Shown: piece by piece, positions 15,121 to 25,751 of the stretch
How positions within the stretch are numbered: position 1 is the stretch's first letter
Layout of the letters: each line of letters opens with the position of its first letter
Assembly: GCA_026122225.1 (NCBI GenBank)
Contig: JANEZZ010001953.1
Location: forward strand, 2,046,001 to 2,110,000
DNA from: Heloderma charlesbogerti
Taxonomy: Eukaryota > Chordata > Lepidosauria > Squamata > Helodermatidae
Direction: 5' to 3'
DNA length: 64,000 bases
Notes under the pieces: generated by a model
Seen by the model: the letters and a program-made list of their open reading frames with translations, nothing else
Told to the model about the DNA's origin: nothing
Database searches by the model: none
Translations under genes and position numbers: made by a program

Positions 15121-15529
15121 AATAGCTATAAGTATCCGTGAAAGATTAAAAATATACTTTGTCTACCTGTGTTACTTTTAGGATAATTCATTTATAATGA
15201 AATATTTCATATTGATGAGGATGTATGTATTTTTATTCAACTTAACATCATAAGATTTAAAGAGTAGTACACAGTGGAAGTGGTTTAACTGAATCAGAGA
15301 TTACTAGGAAATTAGATTGCGATATAGTTAGTAGTACTGAGTGATTTCCAGTACTTTCAAATGAAGGAGCTATGCTAGTCAGAAACTACACAAACAGAGG
15401 GACTTCAATTTCAGAGTGAACAACTTTAATTTATAACAGAAGTAAATTGAAAGAGTTATTATCTCAGTTATATTTGTAGTTATTCTCACTAGAAGATGAA
15501 AAGGGCAATAATTTTACAGATGAGAAATG
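15121..15529. other. AT-rich intronic sequence
   Basis: No exon, repeat family or RNA gene recognised. Confidence 0.45.
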
Positions 15530-15960
15530 AATAATAATAATATTTTTACTTATTTAGCACCATCAGTGTGCATAGCACTTTGCAGAGTACAAGATGACAC
15601 CTTCTTGCTGTGAAGAGCTTACAATCTAAAATTTGACACAGGGGAACAACAGAGGAATGGAAGGGGAGAGGAAGCATATACCATTATTTCAGCTACATAT
15701 GCTAAGGCTTACTCACAGGCTGAATTGCAGTAGGGCATAGGAAAGCCCAAGGCTTTACAGAAAAGGTGGGTCTTGAGGATGGATGTGAAGGAAGTAGGAG
15801 AGGTGGCACTGTGCACGTATTCTGTGAGGCAGTTTGAAGCATGTGAGGCAGCAAGGGAGAAAGGGTGTAATCCAATTTCCAAGCACATTTGGCAATCTGT
15901 CTGTACAAAGGTTCAGAATTCTCATCATGTGTCAATTTAAAGAACAACATTATAAAATCC
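15530..15960 (+). repeat. Unclassified interspersed repeat
   Basis: Starts with an ATAATAATA run followed by 'tagcaccatcagtgtgcatagcactttgcagagtac' broken over 15557-15592 and 'gagcttacaatct'. The later part ('gtgggtcttgaggatggatgtgaagga') also has the look of a repeat. The 'gcttacaatctgagag' phrase returns near 46050. I recognise the type as a common reptile interspersed repeat but cannot assign a family. Confidence 0.45.
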
Positions 15961-16599
15961 ACTCAACCGAAAACAGAGTGGGTTAGATCCAGGATCTGCT
16001 CATTGAAGGTGCCTCTGCCTGATTTTGGGGGACTCCCCTGTTCCCCCTATACCACAGCTCACCCCATTCAGCAAGGTCTACCAACCCTCTATGTAGCAGT
16101 TTTAGGGGGCTGGAATGGTTGCTGTGGGGAAGAGGAGGCGGGGATGTCCACTTCTGTCAGCTCAGCTGAACATGCCTAAATCTGGATCTATAAATTTGGT
16201 GGAATTGCCTGTAATTAAAACATTTTGAAGAAAGATTCTCTATAGAATGACCTTAAGAATAAATGCCATTACTGATACCAGTTGCAAAACCATTCATAAT
16301 AAAGGCTAAGACAACAGATTAAAAAAAATCTAAACACACCCTTGCATTGCAATAAAAGAAGAATGCAGCAGTTAAATAATTTAGCAGCCAATAAACCAAG
16401 ACAAGCCATCAAGCATAGTGAAACAAACACTAAAAAGTGGAACACATTAAATAGTGGAATACTCAAAGCCTGCCCAACAGGATAGACTCACCAGGCACCT
16501 GATTTAGAGTACAGAAGGTGCCAGGACTTAGAAGTGAATTCTACAGATGGCACAACCACAGAAAAGACTCTCTCTCTCCTCTCTCTGGTAGCTAGCTAC
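15961..16599. other. Intronic sequence, no gene recognised
   Basis: Nothing coding or repetitive could be supported apart from a short TCTC run near 16568-16588. Confidence 0.45.
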
Positions 16600-16860
16600 C
16601 TTGTCTACCTTTGCCAGGTGAGTGTACCTGGACAAAGGCTTCCAAAGATGGACTGTTGCTAGTTGGGCTCATACAGGAGCAGATGGTCTTTCAGGTACCC
16701 TGGTTGCAGACTGTTTGGGGCCTTAAAGGCCAAAAACAGCACTCTCAATTAAGCCTGGAAAATAATGGAGAGCTAATGAGGTTCCTTAAGGATAGATGTA
16801 ATATGCTCACTCTAGCAAGCCTGTGTCACCACCTTGGCTGATCTTTTGAATCAGTTAAAG
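16600..16860 (+). repeat. Unclassified interspersed repeat fragment
   Basis: The phrases 'gagcagatggtctttcaggtaccctgg' (split over 16678-16704), 'ttggggccttaaaggcc' and 'ttaaggatagatgtaatatgctcac' are of a kind I recognise from dispersed reptile repeats, but I cannot name the element. No open frame of note. Confidence 0.35.
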
Positions 16861-17589
16861 TTTCTGAAGACTTCTCAAAGATAGCCCCATTTATGAAGTA
16901 TGAGGTAAGTTAATCTTACATATACATTTTACTGCTCAAATAATGAAGGGGGAATGAAGACTTCCCGAGTCCGGGAAAGCTAAATTTAAACTGAAGCACT
17001 AAGAAGTACATGCAACAGCAGTAGCCACTCCAGTAGCCAGAAAGGAAGAAGCAAGGCTAACTGCCCTGGGTCTGATAGTGAGTAAACTTTTACCATGTTG
17101 CTTGCCCAGGGATCCTTTCTCTTGAGTAGACCTGCTTCAGGAGGCCAGGCTGCCCAGAGCGCTTCTGAGAAAGGCCTAGGCAGTGACTCAGCATTTTTCC
17201 AGCAGCCCTAGCCCCATTGGACCATTGGGACCCAGGGGCTATAAGGGAGACACTTAGTTTGCCAACTGAGGGGCAACAACAAAGGGGATTGTCCCTTTGG
17301 GAGGCCAAGGGCACCCACTGTGGGTGCCTGCGCATATAGTTTTCATGGCAAGCTTGAAGTACTGCTTGGGCCACTTAAAGCTTGTATTTTTAAGAGGTGG
17401 TTTAATGCTGCTATAGTGGGCTTTATGAGATGTGTCTAGGAGAGTGGGGAAATTCAAGTGATAACCAGCAGGAGGAGATATGGCAGGAGATTCCAACGCA
17501 GCTGTTGCAGGGAAAGGAGAGTAGGCTAGAATTTGGTCTTCCCTCCTTTCAGGTTGTTTATGTACTGAAAGAAGCCATGGTGACAGCAA
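16861..17589. other. Intronic sequence, no gene recognised
   Basis: Contains open frames up to about 110 codons on the minus strand (17254-17589), but these show no domain and no splice signals linking them to TANC2. Nothing else supported. Confidence 0.45.
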
Positions 17590-18790
17590 GGTACTCCTCC
17601 TAACCTAAAGGTCATGCTCTTTAATGCCAGGTCAGTTCGGAAAACATTACTCATCCAGGATTTAATTCTGGATGAAGATGCTGACCTGGCATGTATCATG
17701 GAGATCTGGCTGAGGGAAGAGGGGGAGTGTGGCTCACCTAGCTCTGCCTCCCACGTTATTCTGTGGTACAGCAGGCTAGGGCTGGGAGGCAGGGAGGTGG
17801 AATGGCAGCAGCCTACAGTAATTTTAGCTCAGTAACCAGATGTTCCATCCAACAGTCTGCTAATTTTAAGTGCATGCTGTTGCGGTTCAGTGTCCCAGAC
17901 AGTACAGGGTTTTCTGTTGGTGTACAATCCTCCAAGGGGTGTGTGAATCAGCAAAATACAAGCTGACCGAAGTACTCCAAATTCCATCTTGAAGGTTGTT
18001 CCAATTTGAGTTCATCTCAGATTGCGAGATCATTAATTTTTTTCATAAACATCCATGCATACTTTTCCGAATGTAAGCATCAATTGTGCACTTCTTTGTG
18101 AAATGTACACATTCTTCTCCCATTGATTAAAGTATATTTCTGCGCATTTTTCAAAAGTATGCATTTTTTCATGCACATTTTTCAAAGGTACACATGCTGT
18201 TGAACACTGGTTTTTTTGGTCCGTGAATCACAGTGCAAGCTCAGAAATGTATGGACTTCGACCGCAGATTGTATTCAAGTCTGTGCTTTGTCTGGAAGGC
18301 GCAAACTGGTAAATCCTGATCAAAACCAAACTGAAACAAATTTCTGATACATCCCTATGTCCACTCTGCTGCTGAACAGTCTCTCTTCCTGAGCTAGCTG
18401 GGTGATTTTGGATCTGGTGAAGGATCACCCAGGCTTCTTGTTCTGAGGGATTTCAACATGCATGCTGAGGTCACTCAGTCAGAAGGGCTCAGGATTCCAT
18501 GTCCACCATGGCAACCATGGACCTGCCTCAACTAGTATCCTGGTCCTACACATGCAGCAGGGTCCACTCTTGATCTGGTATTCTGATCTGGTGGAGTTGG
18601 TGCTCTGAAGGTGGAGGGATTATGCGTGACTCCATTGTTGTGGACAGATCACTATCTCGTTAGTTTTGGACCTGCTGCCAATATGGACCTCCACAGGGGT
18701 GGAGGACTGGTTAGAATGGTCTGCCCCAGAAGCCTAATGGATCTGAATGGTTTCTTGAATGTGCTTGGGTATTTTCCTGCCTCATGTATT
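17590..18790 (+). mobile_element. L2 LINE copy, piece 1 of 3 (endonuclease region)
   Basis: Read at 17614 the text MLFNARSVRKTLLIQDLILDE...DLACIMEIWL is the start of an L2 endonuclease, matching the better copy at 57734-57830. Beyond the MITE at 17950-18357, LRDFNMHAEVT (about 18450), TDHYLVSFGPA (18647) and PRSLMDLNGFLNVLG (18729-18773) continue the endonuclease and linker. The copy then breaks at the CR1 beginning near 18791. It resumes at 20938 and again at 24099. Confidence 0.85.
17950..18357. mobile_element. hAT-like MITE fragment ending ACATCCCTA
   Basis: Interrupts the L2 endonuclease. The right end is 'gatacatcccta' at 18346-18357, the same terminus as the complete element at 3678-4121. 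The interior shares the 'gcacatttttcaaaag'-type motifs seen at 33175-33546. The left terminus TAGGGATG was not found, so the left end (about 17950) is approximate. Confidence 0.6.
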
Positions 18791-19120
18791 TTCCTGCCTT
18801 CAGGGACTACAGAAGCAAGCAAGCTCCCAGAGCGTGAGCGACCAGACTGAGCGGACAGGGGGAGCAAACAGGAGTTGGCCAGGGGAGTTCGGCAGGGGAG
18901 GTCAAGGAGGAGGCACCTAACATTTTTTTTCTTTTTTAACTAACTTTTAAAAAATTATTTGTCTTGTAACACACACTTCCACACCAGTGGGACTCTGCTT
19001 TTAACCTCTACTGAGTAGAGGAGCAGGCACAGGTTAGTCTAGAACAATCACAAAGCTAGACACAAAAAGGGAAAAGAGGCTATGGAAGGACAAGACTCTC
19101 CAGTGGTGGTGACCTGAAAG

Positions 19121-19522
19121 GTGTGTACAATGTTTGTTTTCTTGCCTGAGAACAACATGGCCTACACCTGCAACAAGTGCAAGTTGATCACGCTGCTGGA
19201 AGAAAAAGTAAGTGGACTGGAGCGGCGACTGTCGACCTTCTGGGGAATAAGAGAACACAAAGAGTTCTTGGACAGAATGGGGGAACTACAGCAGCAAAGG
19301 GAAGACCAGAAGCTTGAAGAGCAACAGCAAGATGAGGCAGTAGGAAATGCTGAGGTAAAGAAAAATGGAGTAGAGGATACTCCTTGGAAAAGGGTGACAG
19401 TTAGGAGAAGAACTAGACGCCACTCTGCACCAGTGGAAGCAGTGGAGCTGTGGAACCGATTCCAGGTACTTGCGGATGATACTGGAGGACAGCCTGTAGA
19501 GAACGGGGGAAGTGCCAGATGA
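19121..19522 (+). pseudogene. CR1 ORF1, N-terminal part fused into deletion
   Basis: Encodes MAYTCNKCKL (zinc-knuckle-like CxxC), a leucine- and glutamate-rich stretch likely to form a coiled coil (ITLLEEKVSGLERRL, LGELQQQREDQKLEEQQQ-like), then a basic patch WKRVTVRRRTRRHS. This is the usual order of the CR1 ORF1 N-terminus, an RNA-binding protein of the retrotransposition particle. The reading frame runs out of ORF1 at QVLADDTGGQP and ends after the deletion joint in RT sequence. The likely true start is the ATG at 19157 before AYTCNKC, but 19121 is also in frame. Confidence 0.75.
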
Positions 19523-20857
19523 CTGGAGGAGGGCTAATGTGGTCCCTATCTTCAAAAAGGGTAAAAAGGAGGAACTTGGGAACTACAGACCAGTCAGTCT
19601 GACATCAATCCCTGGGAACATTCTGGAGCAGATGATAAAGCAATCCATCTGGAAGCACCTCGAAAACAATGCAGTGATTACTCCAAGCCAACATGAATTT
19701 GTCAAAAACAACTCCTGCCAGACAAATCTGATCTCATTTTTTGATCAAGTAACCTCCCTTGTAGACCGTGGGAATGCTGTAGATATCATATACCTCGACT
19801 TCAGCAAAGCTTTCGACAAAGTGCCCCATGATCTCCTGATGAGCAAACTAGCTCAAAGTGGGCTAGATGAAACAACGAACCGGTGGATCCACAGTTGGCT
19901 ACAGAATCGGACTCAAAGAGGGCTTATCAATGGGACCTTCTCAAACTGGGGAGAGGTAATGTGTGGGGTACCACAGGGCTCAGTCCTGGGCCCAGTGCTC
20001 TGCAACATTTTTATGAATGACTTGGAGGAAGAGGTGCAGGGAATGCTGATCACATTTGCAGATGACACAAAATTGGGCAGGATAGTGAATACTTTGGAAG
20101 ACAGAAACAAAATTCAAAGTGATTTGGATAGACTGGAGCGCTGGGCAGAAAACAACAGAATGACATTTAATAGGGATCAATGCCAAGTTCTGCACCTAGG
20201 AAAAAGAAACCATAGGCACAGTTACAAGATGGGGGATACGTGGCTCAACAACACTACAAGTGAGAAGGATCTTGCAATTGTTGTCAATCACAAGCTGAAG
20301 ATGAGCCAACAATGTGATGTGGCTGCAAAAAAGGCCAATGCTCTTTTGGGCTGCATTAATAGAAGCACAGCTTCCAAATCCCGGGAAGTACTAGTTCCCC
20401 TCTACTCAGCACTGGTTAGGCCTCATCTGGAGTACTGTGTCCAGTTCTGGGCACCACACTTTAAGAGGATGCAGACAAACTGGAGAGGCTTCAGAGGAGG
20501 GCAACAAAGATGATCAGGGGACTGGAAACAAGGCCCTATGAAGAGAGACTGAAAGAACTGGGCATGTTTCGGCTTGTGAAGAGAAGACTGAGGGGAGATA
20601 GGATAGCGTTGTTCAAGTACTTGAAAGGTTGTCACAGAGAGGAAGGCCAGGATCTCTTCTTGATCATCCCAGAGTGCAGGACATGGAATAATGGGCTCAA
20701 ATTACAGGAAGCCAGATTCCGGCTGAACATCAGGAAAAACATCCTGACTGTTAGAGCAATACGACAATGGAACCAATTACCTAGGGAGGTGGTGGGCTCT
20801 CTCACACTGGAGGTGTTGAAGATGAGGCTGGACAGCCATCTGTCAGGGATGCTCTGA
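19512..20857 (+). pseudogene. CR1 ORF2, partial reverse transcriptase to C-terminus
   Basis: Frame 19512-20513 reads DWRRANVVPIFKKG, YLDFSKAFDKVPHD, CGVPQGSVLGP and the catalytic FADD at 20055-20066. A one-base loss in 'tttaagaggatgc' near 20461-20474, compared with 'ttgaagaaggatgc' at 12310, shifts the frame. The remainder (MIRGLETRPYEERLKELGMF to LREVVGSLTLEVLK-like text) continues at 20510-20857. It is very similar to the copy at 10524-12555, so both derive from one recent CR1 lineage. Confidence 0.92.
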
Positions 20858-20937
20858 CTTGGATTCCTGCATTGAGCAGGGGGTTGGACTCGATGGCCTT
20901 GTAGGCCCCTTCCAACAATACTATTCTATGATTCTAT

Positions 20938-21045
20938 GTGTCAGTGGTACTGTTGAAGTTCTGGCTGACCTATGGAATACAGAAATGGCCTGGGCTCTTG
21001 ACGCTATTGCTTTTAATTGCCCTCTCCCTCCTGATAGAGCCAGGT
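20938..21045 (+). mobile_element. L2 LINE copy, piece 2 of 3
   Basis: The ~108 bp between the CR1 tail and the LTR element translate as VEVLADLWNTEMAWALDAIA...NCPLPPDRAR, the L2 linker block that lies between endonuclease and RT (compare AVDTIVPKCPLPLSRTQPAP at 56157 and the copy at 58540). It ends ...agagccAGGT, and L2 resumes at 24099 with AGGTcagctccctgg. Confidence 0.85.
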
Positions 21046-21625
21046 TATAAGGATTTTCATAGGCCTTGCCATTTACATTTGGGTACAGTATGGGGAGTTT
21101 AAAGTTTAAGGGGTAAGAGATGGTGCTTATACTGGGTTTAAAGCTAATGAGCAACACAGCAAGTAGGGGAGTAAGATCTACTGTATTAGAAGCTGGCTAG
21201 ATGTTGATAAGAGATGTTTTGATAACCATCCAACCTTATCAGCTGTGTCTTCCTTATAAGGAAACTGGATAAAAAGTAAGGGGTCACAGAGAAGAACACA
21301 TTGTGGTTTGGGATTCCCCTGTCTGGAACTAAAGGGAAGAAAAAAGGAGCTACTGACCACATACAAAGAGAACTTAGATCTGTTCCGTAGTAAACAAGAT
21401 GCATCAGAGATAGGAGGGGATATCTGGGAAATGTGTTATGAGACAAGATGTATGAGATGACATGGACCAAATAAATAAACAATTTTGGAATATGTATTAG
21501 GAAGGAGGTCACCAAATTTGGGAGGCTATTTAAGCTGATACACAGAAGAGATCTGGGTCTCTTTTTCTTCTTTCACCCTGAACCTGAGACGTTACTCTGA
21601 GCCTATCACTTAGGCCTTAGTGACT

Positions 21626-21990
21626 CCCGGGTCATGCTGGAGAAGGTGAGAGTCCCTTTACCCTTCCTGGTAAAGTACCGGTGTGAGTGGTAGACATACA
21701 GCTGCAGGATCTGTGAGTATGTCTTTCCTTGGCTTGGCTGAAGGTTTGCAAGTGTGTTCACTTTATCTTTCTTTATCTTCCTTTAATAAATACATTTAGC
21801 TTATGTTTTTGTTTTAGTCCTTATTTGTAGAATTTAAGTAAATCTGAGTGAATGTGAACACTCTTATCTCAGTCCCCAAAGGAACTTGCCTATGACATCA
21901 GGGCCAAGCTGAGGCTGTTTAAAGTAGGTGTGCCTATGTATACAATACCAGGGACCCTGAAATTTTAGCCTCCAGTTTTTCTCTTCCTAT
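21626..21990 (+). repeat. Left LTR-like direct repeat
   Basis: Shares an interrupted match with 23790-24098 in the same orientation. The left copy carries about 32 extra bases (around 21804-21836) that are absent on the right. A run 'cattttgggggtttag' about 30 bp downstream of the repeat could be a decayed tRNA primer-binding site, but the match is short. Confidence 0.65.
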
Positions 21991-22674
21991 TTAATTATCC
22001 TTCTGCAGGTTCATTCATTTTGGGGGTTTAGATTTTAGAGTGTTTTGGAATGAGTGTTGCTTGTTTTACTTTCTTTTAAAGTCTGAAACACTTTAGAACT
22101 TCTAAGGGATGCCTTAGAAGAGGGAGAAAAAGGGAAAGTTTAGAGACAAAATGACGGCAAATGGGAAAATAATGACACGCAATGGGACATAATGAGACCC
22201 AATGGGAACACTGTTAAGCTACTGCAGGGCTGACAGATTTAGAGGAAAAAACAGAGTTATAAGCTATTGACCAGGTCTAAGACTTAAGCTGACTTCAGGC
22301 ACCTCTGTACTGCCTTTGGGAGTTCAGAATGCAAGCGGGGTCAGTGGAAGCTTGTGACTCAATGGACAAGACCCAAAATAAGTTTTCCCTAACCCACTGA
22401 CCAAGCCTGAGACTACGTTTTAGCTGAACCTTGTGGCTCAGTGGTTTCTTGTTGACCAAGTCTGGGTCTAGGCCTTGGCTGAACCCTGTGACCCAACAAG
22501 GTTTCCCTCTTGGTCTGTCAGTTTTATTATAAGATTGGGATCTGCTGAAGGATCTTTTGAGTCTTGAGGAAAGTAAAAGATAGTAGCCAGAGGAAGGAAT
22601 AGCTCCCACATGAAAGACTGTTGTGCTATGGCCAACAGGATTTGAAGTGGTCACTGGATTGTCCCTACGTAATT

Positions 22675-22760
22675 TGTTTATTTTATTTATTTATTACATG
22701 TCTATACTGCCCAATAGACAAAGCTATCTGGGTGGTTTACAAAGATTAAAAATATTAAAA
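22675..22760 (-). mobile_element. L2-type 3' tail, antisense
   Basis: 'tttatttatttattacatgtctatactgccca' (split over 22683-22714) and 'atctgggtggtttacaaag' are the complement of the L2 3' end (gtgaaccacccag...ttgggcggtatagaaatg) seen at 28126-28190. It lies inside the LTR-like element, so it is younger than it. Other antisense copies are at 27958-28030 and 62280-62400. Confidence 0.6.
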
Positions 22761-22857
22761 ATACAGTATACGGATTTTAAAAGCCAATTCCATAAAAAAC
22801 ACATGAACAGACAGTATACACAAAATAACATAGATCTAAAATGGCTATTTTGTTAAA

Positions 22858-23478
22858 ATGGCTAGGGGGGAATTTGGAAGACTAGTAGGCTTGTGGCAGG
22901 AGACCAAAGGAAGAGATTCGGCGGGGGGCTTGAGTCAACGGCTTTGGGGGCATGTCCCACGGACTAATTGTTATCCTGACCTGTTGCTAGTAAGACAAAG
23001 AGAAAGGGTGAAAAGGGAAAAGAAAGTTTTCCAGACACCTGATAAAATAGGTTTGCTCTTAAAAGATAAAACTATGGAGGGGGTAAAATTGGCAGAGAAA
23101 GGTGACCCCAACATAGCAACCTACTTAAAAAGTAAAGGAGAAGATCCACGGGGCAAAGAGGCTTTTAATGCTGAGAATCCCATTTTCTCATTTGAAAAGC
23201 AATTTGAAGTATACAGAAAATCAAAATCCAAACCCAATGAAAAGCAAATTAAAGTAGCTTGTCTCTGGGGTGTGTACACTTGTGCATGTAAATCAACATG
23301 TATGGTGGAAACTCAGAGAGAAGAAAACGAAGAGTTAAAAAGTCAGAATAAACACTTGATGGAAATAAATGAGCAGCTGAAAGTACAGAATAAAGCTGTT
23401 TGTGCTCAGCTAGCACAGATGATGCAAGACAATGTTGAAAAGAAAGAGGTTTGGAGAAAGGAAAGAGCAAAGAAATAG
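22858..23478 (+). pseudogene. Gag-like or accessory ORF of the LTR element, unrecognised
   Basis: An open frame of 206 codons between the LTR-like repeats. The N-terminal half is basic and lysine-rich. From about residue 150 to the end it is a probable coiled coil: glutamate/lysine/asparagine-rich heptads around EENEELKSQNKHL and NEQLKVQNKAV. Two cysteines cluster in TCACKSTC. No capsid major-homology region or CCHC knuckle can be seen. Its position suggests gag, which is inference only. I do not regard it as a host gene because it is flanked by the direct repeats. Confidence 0.4.
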
Positions 23479-23789
23479 AATACTTGAGAAAAGAAAAAGG
23501 GGACTCTGAAGCTGCTTTAAAATTTTTGATGCAGACCAAGAGTTGTGAAGGAACAAACACAGTTGAATAGTTAAATGCCAGAAAGAGATCCTGAGGTTAA
23601 AAGGAACTCTGAGACTAAAAACAGCAGTCATACCTACTGTAGGGTTGGGTAGACCACCTCAAAATACCTAGCCAGTGTGCACAGTAACTCCAAGTGCACC
23701 TACACCCCCATATGAGGGGGCTGAGTTCCCAGAAGATATTGGGATTTAATAGATGATATGTTCCAACAAGAAGCAGAAAAGGGTATGAA

Positions 23790-24098
23790 TCTTTAGAGAA
23801 GGAGAGAATCCCTTTACCCTTCCTGATAAAGTACAGGTGTGAGTGGTAGACATACAGCTGCAGGATGTGTGAGTATGCTTTATCGTTGCTTTGTTGCTGA
23901 GTGGAAGGTTTGTATGCTTGTTACACTTTATCTTTCTTTAATAAATACATTTAGCTTATGTAAATCTGAGTGAATGTGAACACTCTTATCTCAGTCCCCA
24001 AAGGAACCTCGCCTACAACATCAGAGCCAAGCTGGGGCTGTTTAAAGTAATCCAATACCAGGGACCCTGAAATTTTAGCCTCCAGTTTTTCTCTTACA
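23790..24098 (+). repeat. Right LTR-like direct repeat, lacking the upstream part
   Basis: Follows a purine-rich run (agagaaggagagaa, about 23793-23807) that could be the polypurine tract or homology with the left copy's ggagaaggtgagag. It ends TTACA at 24098 directly before the duplicated AGGT. The U3-like part found on the left at 21046-21620 is missing, consistent with a deletion. Confidence 0.6.
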
Positions 24099-25203
24099 AG
24101 GTCAGCTCCCTGGTTTAACAGGGAGTTGAGGGCAATGAAACAGGAGGGACGTCGGCTAGAGAGCCACTGGAGAAGAACTCAGGATGAATCTGACCAAACA
24201 TGGCTCAAATACCATTTAAAGTATTTAAATACCATTTAAAACACCACGTTGGTGAAGGCAGCAAAGAAAACTCACAGTTCTGCACCTATCGCACAGAACA
24301 GACCAGCAATGCTTTCCCATACTGTGTGAGGCCTCCTCCGCCTAGACAAGATGGGGATCTTATTGGTCAGTACAAAGCCAGATTTGGAGAGTGGAATTCA
24401 ACCTGGAATTCAGGGGTTGCACTCCCCCTGAAGGATCAGGTCTGTGACTTGGGAGTGCTTCTTGATCCTATGCTGACCCTGGATCTTCAGGTCACAGCAG
24501 CAGCAAGGAGTCCTTTTGCACAATTGTGCTAGGTGTGCCAGTTGCAACCTTTTCTGAATTGGTCTGACTTGCCAACAGTTTTTCATGCCTTGGTTACATC
24601 ACATTTAGACTATTGCAACTCACTCTACATGGTGCTAACCCTGAAAAATTTTGGGAAGCATCAATTGGTGCAAAATGTGGCAGCTGGGCTGCTAACAGGT
24701 GCACAGTATCGGGACCATATTATACTTGGTCCTGAAAGGCCTGCACTGGTTGCCAGTTTCTTTCTGGGCTCAATTCAAGGTGTTGTTCTTCACATTTAAA
24801 GCCCTAAACAGCTTTGGACCTGACTATCTAAGCGGCTGCCCACTTTGAGCCTGCTGAAGTACTAAGATCTGAGGGAGAGGCCCATTTGAGGGCACCATTA
24901 CCTGCAAAAGCCTGTTTGTCAGGCAAGCGTGAAAGGGCTTTCTCCTGCATTGCCTCAAACTACGGAATGCGCTCTCTCAAGAGCTACAATTGGCCACCAC
25001 TCTATTGTCCTTTAGAAAGGGTGTAAAATGCATCTTTTCAATGTAGCCTTTTCAAATGTGTACTTTTTAATGGTTTAACTGTTTTTAATGTACTTGTTTT
25101 TATTGTTGCGAAGTTTTATTGTTTCAAATTGTTGTATACCCCCTTGATAACTTTTAAGCAGATAAGGCAGTATATAAATGTTAATAATACATAATAAAAT
25201 AAT
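24099..25203 (+). mobile_element. L2 LINE copy, piece 3 of 3, to its 3' end
   Basis: Starts SAPWFNRELRAMKQEGRRLE (24104 on), continuing the linker broken at 21045. After a deletion near 24330-24400 it reads GVALPLKDQVCDLGVLLDPM, FHALVTSHLDYCNSLY and KHQLVQNVAAGLLTG, the L2 block after the RT active site. It ends with 'ttgtataccccc' and an AATAAT/AATAAATAATA tail at about 25165-25203. The catalytic YADD region is deleted. Confidence 0.85.
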
Positions 25204-25204
25204 A

Positions 25205-25580
25205 AATAATAAGAGCAAGTTAGGCGGGTGGCTACCAGGAAGAGGGCCTTTTCTGCTGTGGCAACCTGGCTGTGGAATGAGCTCCCTAGAGAGGTTCGCC
25301 TGGCTCCTACATTGTACTCCTTTTAGAACCAGGTGAAGACTTTTTTATTTTCCCACCATTTTAGCACTCTAGTCTTTTAGCTCTGCTGTTTAAAATCTGT
25401 ATATTAAATTTCTGCAATACTGCTAGATTTTATTCTGCTTGTAATTTTATACTGTAGTTTTAAGCTTTCATCTTTTATATTGTTTTATGTTGTACTTCGT
25501 AGTTTTAATTTTTGGGTGAACCACCCAGAGTACTTTGGCAATCGGGCAGCGTATAAATAAATAAATGAATGAATGAATTT
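25205..25580 (+). mobile_element. Second L2 LINE 3' end, different subfamily
   Basis: Begins with L2 C-terminal sense 'gggccttttctgctgtggcaacctggctgtggaatgagctccct' (25245 on; in protein RAFSAVATWLWNELP) and ends with 'gtgaaccacccag' and 'gggcagcgtataaataaataaatgaatgaatgaat' at 25515-25577. Its end differs from that of the copy just upstream, so it is a separate insertion. Confidence 0.8.
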
Positions 25581-25751
25581 CAAACTTATTAGCAAGCAAA
25601 TTTTTTCATTACTGAACATCAGTTTAAATCAGGGCATCTTTTTCCTCAGCTGAGCTCAGATACCATACATGACCTGGGCTGGGGAAAAAGCAGCTGGAGG
25701 GTAAGGTTAAATGGCACGATATCCACTGGGTGGGTCATCCAGAGTTTTGGA

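Larger units (their letters stand above)
18791..20937 (+). mobile_element. CR1 LINE with internal deletion (5' end, ORF1 start, RT to 3' end)
   Basis: Carries CR1 5' leader (from about 18791), the ORF1 start (19121) and then, after a large internal deletion at about 19490-19505, the reverse transcriptase and the intact 3' end with 'ggggttggactcgatggcc' and the ATTCTATGATTCTATG tail at 20922-20937. The central ORF1 esterase, the endonuclease and the early RT are missing. It sits inside an L2 whose sequence resumes at 20938. Confidence 0.9.
21046..24098 (+). mobile_element. LTR-type retroelement (endogenous retrovirus-like), internally deleted
   Basis: Inserted in L2 with flanking AGGT at 21042-21045 and 24099-24102, a 4-bp target duplication. 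Two direct repeats (about 21626-21990 and 23790-24098) share a gtgagtggtagacatacagc block, a CTTTAATAAATACATTTAGC block with polyadenylation signal, and a ttttagcctccag end. I read them as the R-U5 portions of LTRs. The upstream U3-like part, with ctatttaagctg near 21525 as possible TATA, is present only on the left. The outer ends TATAA/TTACA resemble a decayed TG...CA inverted terminus. No protease, RT or integrase remains. Class is uncertain; no pol sequence is available to decide. Confidence 0.6.

Noticed and set aside
22858..23478. Host gene encoding a coiled-coil protein
   Set aside because: It sits between two direct LTR-like repeats with a flanking 4-bp duplication, so a retroelement gene is more likely.
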